A stretch of DNA of 15,471 nt from an uncultured Collinsella sp. (GCA_900550825.1 URTZ01000031.1:1-15471); one strand, 5' to 3'; positions 6,432-13,642 are shown, counted from the stretch's first letter. Notes: a model not told the origin generated them from the letters alone. A program made the numbers and translations.

Positions 6432-8126
6432 ATGGCAACTGTTGCCGCACCTATCGATGCTACGTCGACTGCCGCTTGGAAGGCGCTCGAGGCTCATCAG
6501 GAGAAGCTCGAGGCCGAAGGTATCGACCTCAAGGCCTGGTTCGCTGCTGACGCCGAGCGCGTGAACAAGCTGAGCTTTGACGCCGGTGACCTGCACTTCG
6601 ATCTGTCGAAGAACCTGGTGACCGATGAGACCGTCAAGCTGCTGTGCGATCTTGCCCGCGAGGTGAAGCTCGAGGAGCGCCGCGACGCCATGTTCTCCGG
6701 CGAGCACATCAACACCACCGAGGATCGCGCCGTCCTGCACACCGCGCTGCGCCGCCCGGCAAGCGAGAAGGGCCAGCTCATCGTCGACGGGCAGGACGTC
6801 GTCGCCGACGTGCACGAGGTCCTCGACCGCATGTATGCCTTCGCCGAGCGCGTGCGCTCCGGTGAGTGGAAGGGCGTTACCGGCAAGAAGATCGAGCATC
6901 TGGTGTCCATCGGCATCGGCGGCTCCGACCTGGGCCCGGTCATGGCTTACGAGGCTCTGCGCCCCTATGCTGACGCCGGTATCGACTGCCGCTATATCTC
7001 CAACATCGACCCCAACGATCAGGCAGAGAAGCTCAAGGGCCTCGATCCCGAGACCACGCTCGTGATCATCGTGTCCAAGACCTTCACCACGCTCGAGACC
7101 CTCACCAACGCCCGCGAGGTCAAGACCTGGATGCTCGAGCAGCTCAAGGCTCAGGGTGCCATCGACGGTTCCGATGAGCAGAACGCCGAGGCCGTGGCAA
7201 AGCACTTTGTCGCCGTTTCCACCGCACTCGAGAAGGTCGAGGCTTTCGGTATCGACCCGGCCAACGCCTTCGGTTTCTGGAACTGGGTCGGCGGCCGCTA
7301 TTCTGTCGACTCCGCCGTGGGCCTGTCGCTGATCGTCGTGCTCGGCCCCGAGCGCTTCCAGCAGTTCCTCGAGGGCTTCCACGCCATCGACGAGTACTTC
7401 TGCAACACGCCGCTCGAGAACAATGCCGTCGCGCTGATGGGCCTGCTCAACGTCTGGTACGTCAACTTCTTCGGTTCCAAGAGCCATGCCGTGCTTCCGT
7501 ACTGCCAGTACTTGCACCGTTTCCCGGCCTACCTGCAGCAGCTCACCATGGAGTCCAACGGCAAGCATGTCCGCTGGGACGGCAGCGCCGTGACCTCCGA
7601 CACCGGTGAGATCTTCTGGGGCGAGCCCGGCACCAACGGCCAGCATGCCTTCTACCAGCTGCTGCACCAGGGCACCGTGGTGGTTCCGGCCGATTTCATC
7701 GCCTTCGCCAATACCGCCAACCCTGCGACCGACAGCGGTCAGGACGTGCACGAGCTGTTCCTGGGCAACTTCCTGGCCCAGACCAAGGCACTCGCCTTTG
7801 GCAAGACGGCCGACGAGGTTCGTGCCGAGGGCACGCCCGAGCAGATCGTCCCGGCCCGCTGCTTTGAGGGCAACCGCCCGACGACTTCGATCTTCGGCGA
7901 CACGCTGACCCCGTTCGCACTCGGCGAGCTCATCGCTCTGTACGAGCACATTACGTTTGTCGAGGGCACGGTCTGGGGCATCGACTCCTACGACCAGTGG
8001 GGCGTCGAGCTGGGCAAGCAGCTTGCCAAGCAGATTACCCCGGCCTTCCACGACGACGCCGCCAAGGCCGAGCAGGACGCTTCGACCCAGGCGCTCATCG
8101 AGTTCTACCGCGCGCATCGCAAGTAG
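6432..8126 (+). CDS. pgi: Glucose-6-phosphate isomerase
   Basis: This 564-residue enzyme interconverts glucose 6-phosphate and fructose 6-phosphate in glycolysis and gluconeogenesis. It shows the phosphate-binding GIGGSDLGP motif (about residues 161-169), the SKTFTTLETLTN loop, family signature 1 (WVGGRYSVDSAVG) and signature 2 (GIDSYDQWGVELGKQ). By alignment to the known enzyme, catalytic residues would be E374 (MESNGK), H405 (GTNGQH) and K529 (VELGKQ). The start is the ATG at 6432 with AGGAGG 5 nt upstream. The leader holds a 7-bp hairpin (6391-6412) and a possible -10 TAGAAT at 6367-6372 with no good -35. The gene ends in IEFYRAHRK and a strong terminator; both recur at 11601-11698. The gene is intact and diverges from the SOS operon. 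Confidence 0.97.
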   Translation: MATVAAPIDATSTAAWKALEAHQEKLEAEGIDLKAWFAADAERVNKLSFDAGDLHFDLSKNLVTDETVKLLCDLAREVKLEERRDAMFSGEHINTTEDRAVLHTALRRPASEKGQLIVDGQDVVADVHEVLDRMYAFAERVRSGEWKGVTGKKIEHLVSIGIGGSDLGPVMAYEALRPYADAGIDCRYISNIDPNDQAEKLKGLDPETTLVIIVSKTFTTLETLTNAREVKTWMLEQLKAQGAIDGSDEQNAEAVAKHFVAVSTALEKVEAFGIDPANAFGFWNWVGGRYSVDSAVGLSLIVVLGPERFQQFLEGFHAIDEYFCNTPLENNAVALMGLLNVWYVNFFGSKSHAVLPYCQYLHRFPAYLQQLTMESNGKHVRWDGSAVTSDTGEIFWGEPGTNGQHAFYQLLHQGTVVVPADFIAFANTANPATDSGQDVHELFLGNFLAQTKALAFGKTADEVRAEGTPEQIVPARCFEGNRPTTSIFGDTLTPFALGELIALYEHITFVEGTVWGIDSYDQWGVELGKQLAKQITPAFHDDAAKAEQDASTQALIEFYRAHRK

Positions 8127-8196
8127 TCGCTGCTGTTAACGCATCGCGCCTTATAGTCAGGGGCCCGTATCCTATCGGATGCGGGCCCCTTTGCTT
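8097..8196 (+). repeat. Direct repeat, left copy (pgi 3' end plus terminator)
   Basis: The segment from codon IEFYRAH of pgi through the terminator matches 11601-11698. The first 17 bases (ATCGAGTTCTACCGCGC) are identical, 29 of the first 32 bases match, a divergent middle of similar length follows, and GGGGCCCGTATCC recurs in both stems. Sequence upstream of 8097 and downstream of about 8196 does not match. Repeated gene 3' ends flanking foreign DNA are the usual result of site-specific integration. Confidence 0.7.
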
Positions 8197-8197
8197 T
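8159..8197 (+). terminator. Rho-independent terminator of pgi
   Basis: GGGGCCCG (8160-8167) pairs with CGGGCCCC (8182-8189), and the stem extends inward through a G-U pair to GGATG. The loop is TATC and TTTGCTTTG follows. It lies 34 nt after the pgi stop. A near-copy of this hairpin occurs at 11661-11700. Confidence 0.85.
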
Positions 8198-8267
8198 GTC
8201 GTGGTCCCAGGGCACACGGCCTTTGTGGAACATCGCCGGGGCGCCGCGCGCTGCGAGAACCCTGCGC

Positions 8268-9572
8268 CTAGATCTCGGCCTCCGCATGGCCTTGCTGCGC
8301 CTCGGGCAGCTCCCCGTAGAGCGGATGGTCTTCGAGCCTAAAGCGCTCGACCTGTTCGGGAGTGCGACCGCGTACAAAGAGCCACGAGCGATCAATCGGC
8401 GTCGCCATGAGCGTGCTGGGCAGCGCGTCGGCGCGGTCGGAAAACACCCGGGCACTCTCGGGATCCTGGAACGCCAGCACCAGATGCGTGTCGCAGTTGC
8501 CCATGATGGAGCGTGCGCGTGCCTCGCCATAGAGCGCATCGAGCTGGTTGGTCGACTGCAGCAGCAGCGTTGCCCAGATGTTGCGGCTTCGGATAATCGA
8601 GAGCACGTTGTCGATCTGGGGGATCTGCAGATTTGCGAAGTCATCGAGCATAAAGCGCACGGGCACGGGCAGGCTGCCGTCGGGCTGCCTATCGGCCTCA
8701 CGAATGAGGCCCATAAACGCCTGCGAAATAAAGAGGCCGGTCAGCGGATCGAGATTGCGGTCAATATCGCTTACGGTTACAAACAGGGCGCAGGGGGTGT
8801 GTCCCATGGAAGCGAAGTCCACCTGATGGCACTCACGATAGAGCTGTGCCGCACCGTCGAATCCCAGACACATGACCTTTTCGGCAAGGATGCCGACGAT
8901 GCTCGCGTGCATGCGCTCGGCATTTTGCGTAATGGCGTAGCGCCGCCATAGCGAGAGGGCATAGCTTTGGGGGTCGGTCGTGATCAGATCGTCAAACAAT
9001 CGGGCCGTGGCACCGTCCTGCAGGTGCTCGATCAGCTTGATGACCGAGCTGATCGTCTGCTCGTCGGCGGGTAGCTGTTCGGTGACGTAGGCGATAAGAC
9101 ACGACAGCAGGTTTGCCGCCGCATGATCCCAAAAAGGCTGGTTGTTGTCCTCGATGGGGCAGATGGCCTTTGCCACCGAGAGGATGTCCTGCTGGTTGGG
9201 CCTGCCGTCCGCCTTGCGGCGAATGTGCCTCAGGGGGTTGTAGCCGCAGCGCTCGATGCCGGGCGCAAGGGCCGGGACGGTGTTGAGGTCGGCGAAGTTG
9301 AGACATTGCACGCGGTAACCGTGGGCTGCCAGCACGGGTCCCACTTCGCGACAGAGCGTGCCTTTGGTGTCGAGCACGATGTAGCTTGCGTTCATTTGCA
9401 GCAGGTTGGGCTTGAGGACGTTTCGGGTCTTGCCGGCTCCCGAGGGGCCGATCACAAGTGCGTTGTTGTTGAGTCCCGTTTGGCGGGTGTCGCAGGAAAG
9501 CGTTCGATCCTTGGCGAGGATGGTGGACGATGCGGACTTAGATGCGGCGAGGCGGCTGGCGAGGTTAGACAT
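8268..9572 (-). CDS. VirD4/TraG-type coupling ATPase lacking a membrane anchor
   Basis: The 434-residue protein has Walker A GPSGAGKT (42-49), Walker B RFMLDDF (306-312), the family segments SVAKAICPIEDNNQPFWDHAA (split about 132-152) and the LLLQSTNQL sensor (337-345). VirD4/TraG proteins form hexameric ATPases that bring relaxase-DNA complexes to type IV secretion channels. Members normally begin with two transmembrane helices and are often about 600 residues; here the ATPase core begins within 40 residues and no membrane segment is present. The ATG at 9572 has AAGGAGGT 5 nt upstream, so the short N-terminus seems real. It overlaps the peptidase gene by 8 nt. Walker B has Asp-Asp where Asp-Glu is usual. 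It could be a decayed coupling protein or a soluble motor adapted to a new role. Confidence 0.85.
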   Translation of the reverse strand: MSNLASRLAASKSASSTILAKDRTLSCDTRQTGLNNNALVIGPSGAGKTRNVLKPNLLQMNASYIVLDTKGTLCREVGPVLAAHGYRVQCLNFADLNTVPALAPGIERCGYNPLRHIRRKADGRPNQQDILSVAKAICPIEDNNQPFWDHAAANLLSCLIAYVTEQLPADEQTISSVIKLIEHLQDGATARLFDDLITTDPQSYALSLWRRYAITQNAERMHASIVGILAEKVMCLGFDGAAQLYRECHQVDFASMGHTPCALFVTVSDIDRNLDPLTGLFISQAFMGLIREADRQPDGSLPVPVRFMLDDFANLQIPQIDNVLSIIRSRNIWATLLLQSTNQLDALYGEARARSIMGNCDTHLVLAFQDPESARVFSDRADALPSTLMATPIDRSWLFVRGRTPEQVERFRLEDHPLYGELPEAQQGHAEAEI

Positions 9573-10182
9573 GGGCGACCTCCTTGGTGGTCGAGAGGAT
9601 TTCGTGGGCAAAGCCGAGCTCGACGGCGCGCTCGGCCGAAAGGTAGGTGTCTTTTGCAGTGAGGGACTGGATGCGCTTGGGCGTGAGGCCGCTGCGGTCC
9701 GAGAGGATTTGCGTGAGGGTCTTGCGGGTCTGCATGAGACGCCGGCTGGTTTCTTGCAGCGCAAGTGCCGAGCCGCCTGCCCCCTGGGGGATCAGCGGGT
9801 CGTGAATCATGAGCTCTGCATGGGGCGCCATACGGCGATCGTCGCCGCCCATAAAAATCACGGCGCCCATGGACGCGGCGAATTCCAGGCAGACGGTGCG
9901 GATGGGGCACGATGCGAGGCGCATGGCGTCATAGATCGCAAGACCCGATCGCACGCTTCCGCCGGCGCTGGCGACAAATATGGTGATGGGGCGGCTGGGG
10001 TCGGTGGCATCGAGCAGGCGGATCTGCTGGCATAGGTCGTGGGCCATCGGGGTTTCGATGTTTCCCATGACGGAGAGCTCGCGACGGGCGAGCATCTCAT
10101 CGTAAATGCTGGTGAGCGTGATACCTCGGGCGGATTCACGCATGGTGAGGGGGCTGATGATGGGGGAATGATTGGTGTCCAT
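9565..10182 (-). CDS. ClpP-like serine peptidase (S14 family)
   Basis: The 205-residue protein has the ClpP fold signatures. IFVASAGGSVRSGLAIYDAM is the oxyanion/strand region, the nucleophile is S104 in FAASMGAVIFMGG, the histidine is H127 in AELMIHDPL, and the aspartate is probably D178 in AKDTYLSAERAVELGF. The triad is therefore intact, and the length is typical of ClpP. ClpP-type enzymes form barrel tetradecamers that degrade unfolded substrates fed by an ATPase. The start is ATG at 10182 with AGGAG 5 nt upstream. It overlaps the VirD4-like gene by 8 nt and follows the unknown gene by 63 nt. Its accessory location and poor resemblance to housekeeping ClpP outside the motifs suggest an element-specific peptidase. 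No ClpX or ClpA gene is nearby. Confidence 0.9.
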   Translation of the reverse strand: MDTNHSPIISPLTMRESARGITLTSIYDEMLARRELSVMGNIETPMAHDLCQQIRLLDATDPSRPITIFVASAGGSVRSGLAIYDAMRLASCPIRTVCLEFAASMGAVIFMGGDDRRMAPHAELMIHDPLIPQGAGGSALALQETSRRLMQTRKTLTQILSDRSGLTPKRIQSLTAKDTYLSAERAVELGFAHEILSTTKEVAHV

Positions 10183-10245
10183 GAGGACTCCTTTCTGTTG
10201 GTTGTGTTGTGGAATAGGATTGTTGCCCGCGGAGGGGCTGGCGGG

Positions 10246-11136
10246 CTACAGGGTTCGTCCAAGCCTGAGATCGAGCTCGGTTGTGGGGCAGGCTGCCTGT
10301 TCGTGCGGCTCGCAAGCGCCAAGGACTCCAAAGCGATGGAGCGTTGCGACGGGCGTGGTGTAGGCGAGCCGCAGCTGATGCTCGACAGGGGCACATCCGT
10401 CATTTTTGTAATGAGCCGCGTAGTACTGCGCGATGCTGGCGTTCATCTCGCTGCCATTGCGATGGCGCTCAAACTGGCGTCTGCAGGTTTCGATGATCTT
10501 TGCTACCGACTTGGGTGCCGTCGCGGGAACAAGGGCGAGATAGCCCTCAAATAGCTCGTTGATGCTCAGGAGGCACAGCAGGTCGATCAGCGTCCTTATG
10601 GCTGCTCCCTCGGCGGAAAAGTGCGCGGTCATGCGGTTATATCGGTTGCGGTCGACGATGGCCGCATGGGGTCTTGGAGTTTTCTGCCCCGTGGTCCCGG
10701 GCTTTTGCCGCGCCTGTGTATTGAGCTCGACGTTGCAGCGCTTGAGGCCGTCCAACGGAAGGAACAGTGCGGTGCGCAGGGTGTTCCGCTTACTTTCGAG
10801 TTCATGACGCTCGTCGGGTTCCCATTCGAGCTTGAGTTTCGTGTCGAGCGCCGTAAGCATATGGGCTAGGCAGCCTACGGTAAGAACGTACGAATCGTTG
10901 TCGCGTTTTGGGGCATAGGGGTCTGTCAGCTTGCGAATGTCGGGGTCGCCCATGATCTTTGTGCAGCGCTTCAGCAGTTGAGGGTGGTCGGCCAAGATCG
11001 TCGCGAGCGGTAGCGACGCGTAGTTCTTTATGGTCGCGGCGGCAAAGGCGGCGTCATATTCGTTTGCATATGCTCGCTCAATGCGGGCATCCAGAATGCT
11101 TTTCTTATCGCCGTCTTCAGCGTGGTGGTTTGTCAT
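10246..11136 (-). CDS. Hypothetical protein, first gene of the insertion operon
   Basis: I do not recognise this 296-residue protein. It starts MTNHHAEDGDKKS at ATG 11136, with GGAG 5 nt upstream; the frame extends 52 more residues upstream, but that part is built from a repeated DNA motif and has no ribosome binding site. It looks soluble and mainly helical, with no signal peptide or membrane segment. It has a charged N-terminal third, a segment PLATILADHPQLLKRCTKI, a middle linker rich in Thr/Gln/Pro, and a hydrophobic stretch near IRTLIDLLCLLSINELFEGY. There are several cysteines near the C-terminus but no clear metal motif. It precedes the peptidase and ATPase genes on the same strand and is probably co-transcribed with them. 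A replication, mobilisation or adaptor role is possible but unsupported. Confidence 0.7.
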   Translation of the reverse strand: MTNHHAEDGDKKSILDARIERAYANEYDAAFAAATIKNYASLPLATILADHPQLLKRCTKIMGDPDIRKLTDPYAPKRDNDSYVLTVGCLAHMLTALDTKLKLEWEPDERHELESKRNTLRTALFLPLDGLKRCNVELNTQARQKPGTTGQKTPRPHAAIVDRNRYNRMTAHFSAEGAAIRTLIDLLCLLSINELFEGYLALVPATAPKSVAKIIETCRRQFERHRNGSEMNASIAQYYAAHYKNDGCAPVEHQLRLAYTTPVATLHRFGVLGACEPHEQAACPTTELDLRLGRTL

Positions 11137-11600
11137 AGCTTCTCCAATCGGTTGATGTTCGTGCTGTTTGTTGATGTGTTGGTTGTCGTGAGTGATGTGC
11201 TTGCCGTGGGTGATGTGCTGACGTTGGGGTGCTATGCGGTTTTCAATGAGCCCGTGAGGCAGTTGCTGCAGGGGCGGGATGGAACGGCCCATGCAAGGCG
11301 GAAGGCATCGTGCTCAAAATCGAGACAGCAATGCCCTGGGTGCCTCACATGTGGCAGTTACCTCATTAAGTTGTCATTGCGTTTGGGGTTGTACTTTGCC
11401 GATCTTCCTTCTCTTACACGCTGAAAACTGAAACTTCATATGCTCGATCTACTTAAAACCGCAACGGCGGTCTTTTATCAACTTATATGTCGGAACGTGT
11501 CTTTGCAAGTACTTTTTTGCGTTTGTTTCAAATGGGGTGGTTTTGCAACCGTCACGCGCCACGCTATGCGAACGTGCCCCGGCTCGGATAAGATGGTGCG
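11137..11600. other. Non-coding right part of the insertion
   Basis: I see no supportable gene here; the short frames have no ribosome binding sites or plausible composition. The stretch holds the TGATGTK repeats near 11153-11217 and a weak hairpin at 11458-11471 (ACCGC, loop AACG, GCGGT) followed by CTTTTAT. The DNA between is more AT-rich than the surrounding genes. No convincing -35/-10 pair for the minus-strand operon was found. Confidence 0.5.
11153..11217 (-). repeat. Four spaced TGATGTK motifs upstream of the insertion operon
   Basis: On the plus strand TGATGTT (11153-11159) and TGATGTG (11172-11178, 11193-11199, 11211-11217) recur at intervals of 19, 21 and 18 nt, about two helical turns. 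The last two extend to GTGATGTGCT. Their position just before the first gene of the minus-strand operon suits a multi-site regulator or an iteron-like binding region. Confidence 0.45.
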
Positions 11601-11630
11601 ATCGAGTTCTACCGCGCTCACTGCAAGTAG
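11601..11630 (+). pseudogene. Duplicate of the last ten codons of pgi
   Basis: The bases encode IEFYRAHCK and a TAG stop, against IEFYRAHRK and TAG at the end of pgi. There are three base differences; two are third-position synonymous changes and one changes Arg to Cys. That pattern suggests this copy was once the coding end of a pgi gene rather than a chance match. No pgi sequence precedes it. Confidence 0.7.
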
Positions 11631-11698
11631 TCTTTGTTGCTGAGATAGGTTACGGCCGAAAGGGGCCCGTATCCCAACAGATACGGGCCCCTTGCTAT
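11601..11698 (+). repeat. Direct repeat, right copy (pgi tail plus terminator)
   Basis: This is the partner of 8097-8196. It contains the ten-codon pgi tail, a divergent middle of nearly the same length, and a GGGGCCCGTATC hairpin. It marks the probable right boundary of the insertion. Confidence 0.7.
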
Positions 11699-11700
11699 TT
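11661..11700 (+). terminator. Terminator hairpin, copy of the pgi terminator
   Basis: GGGGCCCGTATC (11662-11673) pairs perfectly with GATACGGGCCCC (11680-11691) around CCAACA, with TTGCTATTT following. It has no intact gene directly upstream on the plus strand, which fits a displaced pgi terminator. Confidence 0.75.
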
Positions 11701-11911
11701 AAATGGGCATGAGGGTGTATTGAGGGGGGGATGTCTTGCTGTCGGCATCCGCGTGCGGTGCCATTCGCTGTCCGTAAATTATACGTTTACGGCTAATTTC
11801 ATACCACTTGTCGGAATGCGGACGCTGTCCTTGCATGCCGGGCGTACATTGAACGTGGTTTTTCGCGTGAAGCCACGAATCGGTTGCCAGCCCTGAACAA
11901 GGAGGCCCAGC
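11701..11911. other. Intergenic leader of deoC
   Basis: This stretch separates the right repeat from deoC. Apart from the inverted repeat at 11772-11792 and the deoC ribosome binding site, I see nothing definite. No strong -35/-10 pair is evident, although TTATAC at 11779-11784 could be a -10. Confidence 0.4.
11772..11792. promoter_or_regulatory. Operator-like inverted repeat upstream of deoC
   Basis: CCGTAAA (11772-11778) and TTTACGG (11786-11792) are perfect 7-nt arms around TTATACG, which itself contains a possible -10 (TTATAC). A dyad centred on a -10 is a common repressor layout. The regulator is unknown. Confidence 0.45.
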
Positions 11912-12586
11912 ATGACGCTTGCCAAACCCATCAATAAATACATCGACTATATCGATGCCCCCGAGGACACGTTTGAGCAGTATGTCGAGAAGGCGTTAAA
12001 GTACAACTTTCGCTGCGTATTTGCGAACCTGCAGGAGTACGAGACGGGCCGCGCCATGCTCGAGGGCTCTGACATCATCCTTGCCGGCGCTATCGACTTT
12101 CCCCAGGGCACTATGACGCTTGAGGAGAAGCTTGCGAGGTTTGAGGAATACGCTGCGTGTGGCTTTATCGAGATTGACTACGTTTTGAATCAGGGGTCGA
12201 TCGAGAACCGCGATTTTGATGCCATCGAGCGCGAGATGACTACCATTGCTGATTTTTGTCGCGCGCATGGCATCACTGACAAGGTAATCGTCGAGATGTG
12301 CAAGCTGGACGGCGACGACGCCGCCAAGCGCCGTGTATGCGAGATCGCGCTGGAGGCCAAGCCGGGATTCCTTAAGACATCGACCGGCAGAAGCTTTGGC
12401 GGTGCTAAGCTCGAGGACGTGCGGCTGATGCACGAGGTGCTCGGCGATGCCGTGGCAATCAAGGCGGCGGGCGGTATCCATAATTACGAAGAGGCTTGCG
12501 CATTCATCGAGGCCGGCGCCAGCGCGTTAGGTGCATCGGCGGGCATCGCGATCGTCGAGGGCGCACCGACGGATGAGCGTCGCTAG
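11912..12586 (+). CDS. deoC: Deoxyribose-phosphate aldolase
   Basis: The 224-residue class I aldolase cleaves 2-deoxyribose 5-phosphate to glyceraldehyde 3-phosphate and acetaldehyde, feeding deoxynucleoside carbon into glycolysis. The Schiff-base lysine is K155 in GFLKTSTGRSFGGA. The second active-site lysine is K184 in AIKAAGGI, and EIDYVLNQG (D89) matches the conserved strand of the family. The start is ATG at 11912 with AAGGAGG 6 nt upstream. Length is typical. It stands apart from the usual deo genes (phosphorylases, phosphopentomutase); the neighbours instead are HAD phosphatases and a sugar kinase. A dyad about 120 nt upstream may regulate it. Confidence 0.93.
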   Translation: MTLAKPINKYIDYIDAPEDTFEQYVEKALKYNFRCVFANLQEYETGRAMLEGSDIILAGAIDFPQGTMTLEEKLARFEEYAACGFIEIDYVLNQGSIENRDFDAIEREMTTIADFCRAHGITDKVIVEMCKLDGDDAAKRRVCEIALEAKPGFLKTSTGRSFGGAKLEDVRLMHEVLGDAVAIKAAGGIHNYEEACAFIEAGASALGASAGIAIVEGAPTDERR

Positions 12587-12735
12587 CAGACGTATTTGAC
12601 CTGAGCGATAAAGCTTCACGACCACACGCCGTTCATGTTCGAGACAATATGACTTTTTGCCCGTTGTAAACGGAGTCGCGATGGGTGTTCTGTATGATGG
12701 CTCAGACAAGGTTGTTCAATGACAGGGAGGCATAT

Positions 12736-13578
12736 ATGGCAATCAAAGCCATCGCGATGGATATCGACGGTACGCTCACCAACGATCAGAAAGTGATTAG
12801 CCCGCGTACGCGCGAGAAGCTGCTCGCGGCGCAGGAGTCGGGCATTAAGCTCATTTTGGCTTCGGGCCGTCCCGCATGGGGGCTCCACGCCTTGGCGCAG
12901 GAGCTCGACCTCCAAAACCATGACGGTCTGCTAGTTGCCTTTAACGGCGCACACGTCGTCGATGCCCAGACCGACGAGGTACTGTTCGATCAGGCTATGC
13001 CTGCCGACGAATTGCATCGCCTGATTGATCACCTGCGTAATTTTGACGTGATCCCTATGATTTCGCTCGGTCGCGATTTGCACGTCGAGGACTCGTACCA
13101 TTGCATGATCACGCTGCCTGACGGCTCGCAGAAGAATATCGTCAAGTATGAGCGCGACGCGTGCGATCTTAAGATTCGCGAGGTGGAGAGCCTGCATGAG
13201 GTCGCTGATGCTTATCCCGTGGACAAGCTGCTGACGGCGGGCGATCCGGCCTACCTGCAGGCGCATTACGAGGAGATGTATGCGCCCTTTAAGCAGACGC
13301 TTTCGGGCATGTTTACGGCCGACTGGTACTTTGAGTACACGGCGCCCGGTATCGACAAGGCCCGCGCACTCGAGGGTGCCCTGCCCAAGCTCGGCATCGA
13401 TGCCAGTGAGGTCGTATCGTTTGGCGACGGCCAGAACGACAAGTCCATGATTGAGTGGGCCGGCACCGGTGTTGCCATGGGTAACGCCGTCGAAGAGGTT
13501 AAGGCTGTAGCCCAGATGGTGACCGCCGATAACAACGAAGATGGCATTGCGGTGACGCTGGATAAGCTGCTGGGTTAG
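12736..13578 (+). CDS. Cof-type HAD-IIB family hydrolase
   Basis: The 280-residue protein has the HAD motif I AMDIDGTL (D9 nucleophile, D11 acid/base), motif II in LILASGRP, a large C2-type cap in the middle, and motif IV VSFGDGQND. These are the marks of Cof/YbiV-type phosphatases, which act on sugar phosphates and similar small metabolites with broad specificity; the true substrate cannot be read from sequence. The ATG at 12736 has AGGGAGG 5 nt upstream; the frame continues 17 codons further up without a better site. It follows deoC by 149 nt, so it may have its own promoter, but none is clear. It is followed by a hairpin at 13602-13630. Confidence 0.9.
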   Translation: MAIKAIAMDIDGTLTNDQKVISPRTREKLLAAQESGIKLILASGRPAWGLHALAQELDLQNHDGLLVAFNGAHVVDAQTDEVLFDQAMPADELHRLIDHLRNFDVIPMISLGRDLHVEDSYHCMITLPDGSQKNIVKYERDACDLKIREVESLHEVADAYPVDKLLTAGDPAYLQAHYEEMYAPFKQTLSGMFTADWYFEYTAPGIDKARALEGALPKLGIDASEVVSFGDGQNDKSMIEWAGTGVAMGNAVEEVKAVAQMVTADNNEDGIAVTLDKLLG

Positions 13579-13581
13579 AAT
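13576..13581 (+). promoter_or_regulatory. Possible -10 (TAGAAT) overlapping the Cof gene stop codon
   Basis: The stop TAG is followed by AAT, giving TAGAAT. A GTGACG at 13552-13557 lies 18 nt upstream as a partial -35. If real, the next HAD gene has its own promoter with the hairpin at 13602-13623 in its leader. Confidence 0.3.
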
Positions 13582-13601
13582 CGCCGATTAATGCATGGCT
13601 C

Positions 13602-13630
13602 GGGCGCCTGCTTGCGGGCGTCCTTTTGTT
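13602..13630 (+). terminator. Terminator-like hairpin abutting the next ribosome binding site
   Basis: GGGCGCC (13602-13608) pairs with GGCGTCC (13617-13623), including one G-U pair, with an 8-nt loop and TTTTGTT at 13624-13630. The next base begins AGGGAGG, the ribosome binding site of the following gene. It could end the Cof transcript partially or act as an attenuator. Confidence 0.55.
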
Positions 13631-13642
13631 AGGGAGGGTGCC

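Larger units (their letters stand above)
8097..11698. mobile_element. Putative integrative element or remnant inserted at the pgi 3' end
   Basis: The interval is bounded by direct repeats of the pgi 3' end and terminator. It holds three genes, all on the strand opposite to pgi: an unknown protein, a ClpP-like peptidase and a VirD4/TraG-like ATPase. A coupling ATPase is a hallmark of conjugative or mobilisable DNA. No integrase, relaxase, replication protein or other transfer gene is present, so it is either a decayed element, one moved in trans, or a small cargo island. Which of the two repeats is ancestral is unclear. Confidence 0.5.

Noticed and set aside
6366..8117. 583-codon open frame antisense to pgi
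   Set aside because: It mirrors the codon structure of a highly conserved gene, has no ribosome binding site and resembles no protein family; long antisense frames are expected in GC-rich coding DNA.
9573..9764. 64-residue N-terminal extension of the VirD4-like protein
   Set aside because: It is Ser/Pro/Arg-rich, lies entirely within the peptidase coding sequence in another frame, and a very good ribosome binding site precedes ATG 9572.
11137..11292. Longer start for the 296-residue protein
   Set aside because: The extension is rich in His/Gln/Ile encoded by repeated TGATGT DNA and lacks a ribosome binding site, whereas ATG 11136 has GGAG at proper spacing.
11440..11643. 67-codon frame before the right repeat
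   Set aside because: It has no ribosome binding site and runs through the displaced pgi tail in another frame.
12634..12645. Possible LexA box upstream of the Cof-type gene
   Set aside because: TTCATGTTCGA has two half-sites in the same orientation rather than a palindrome.
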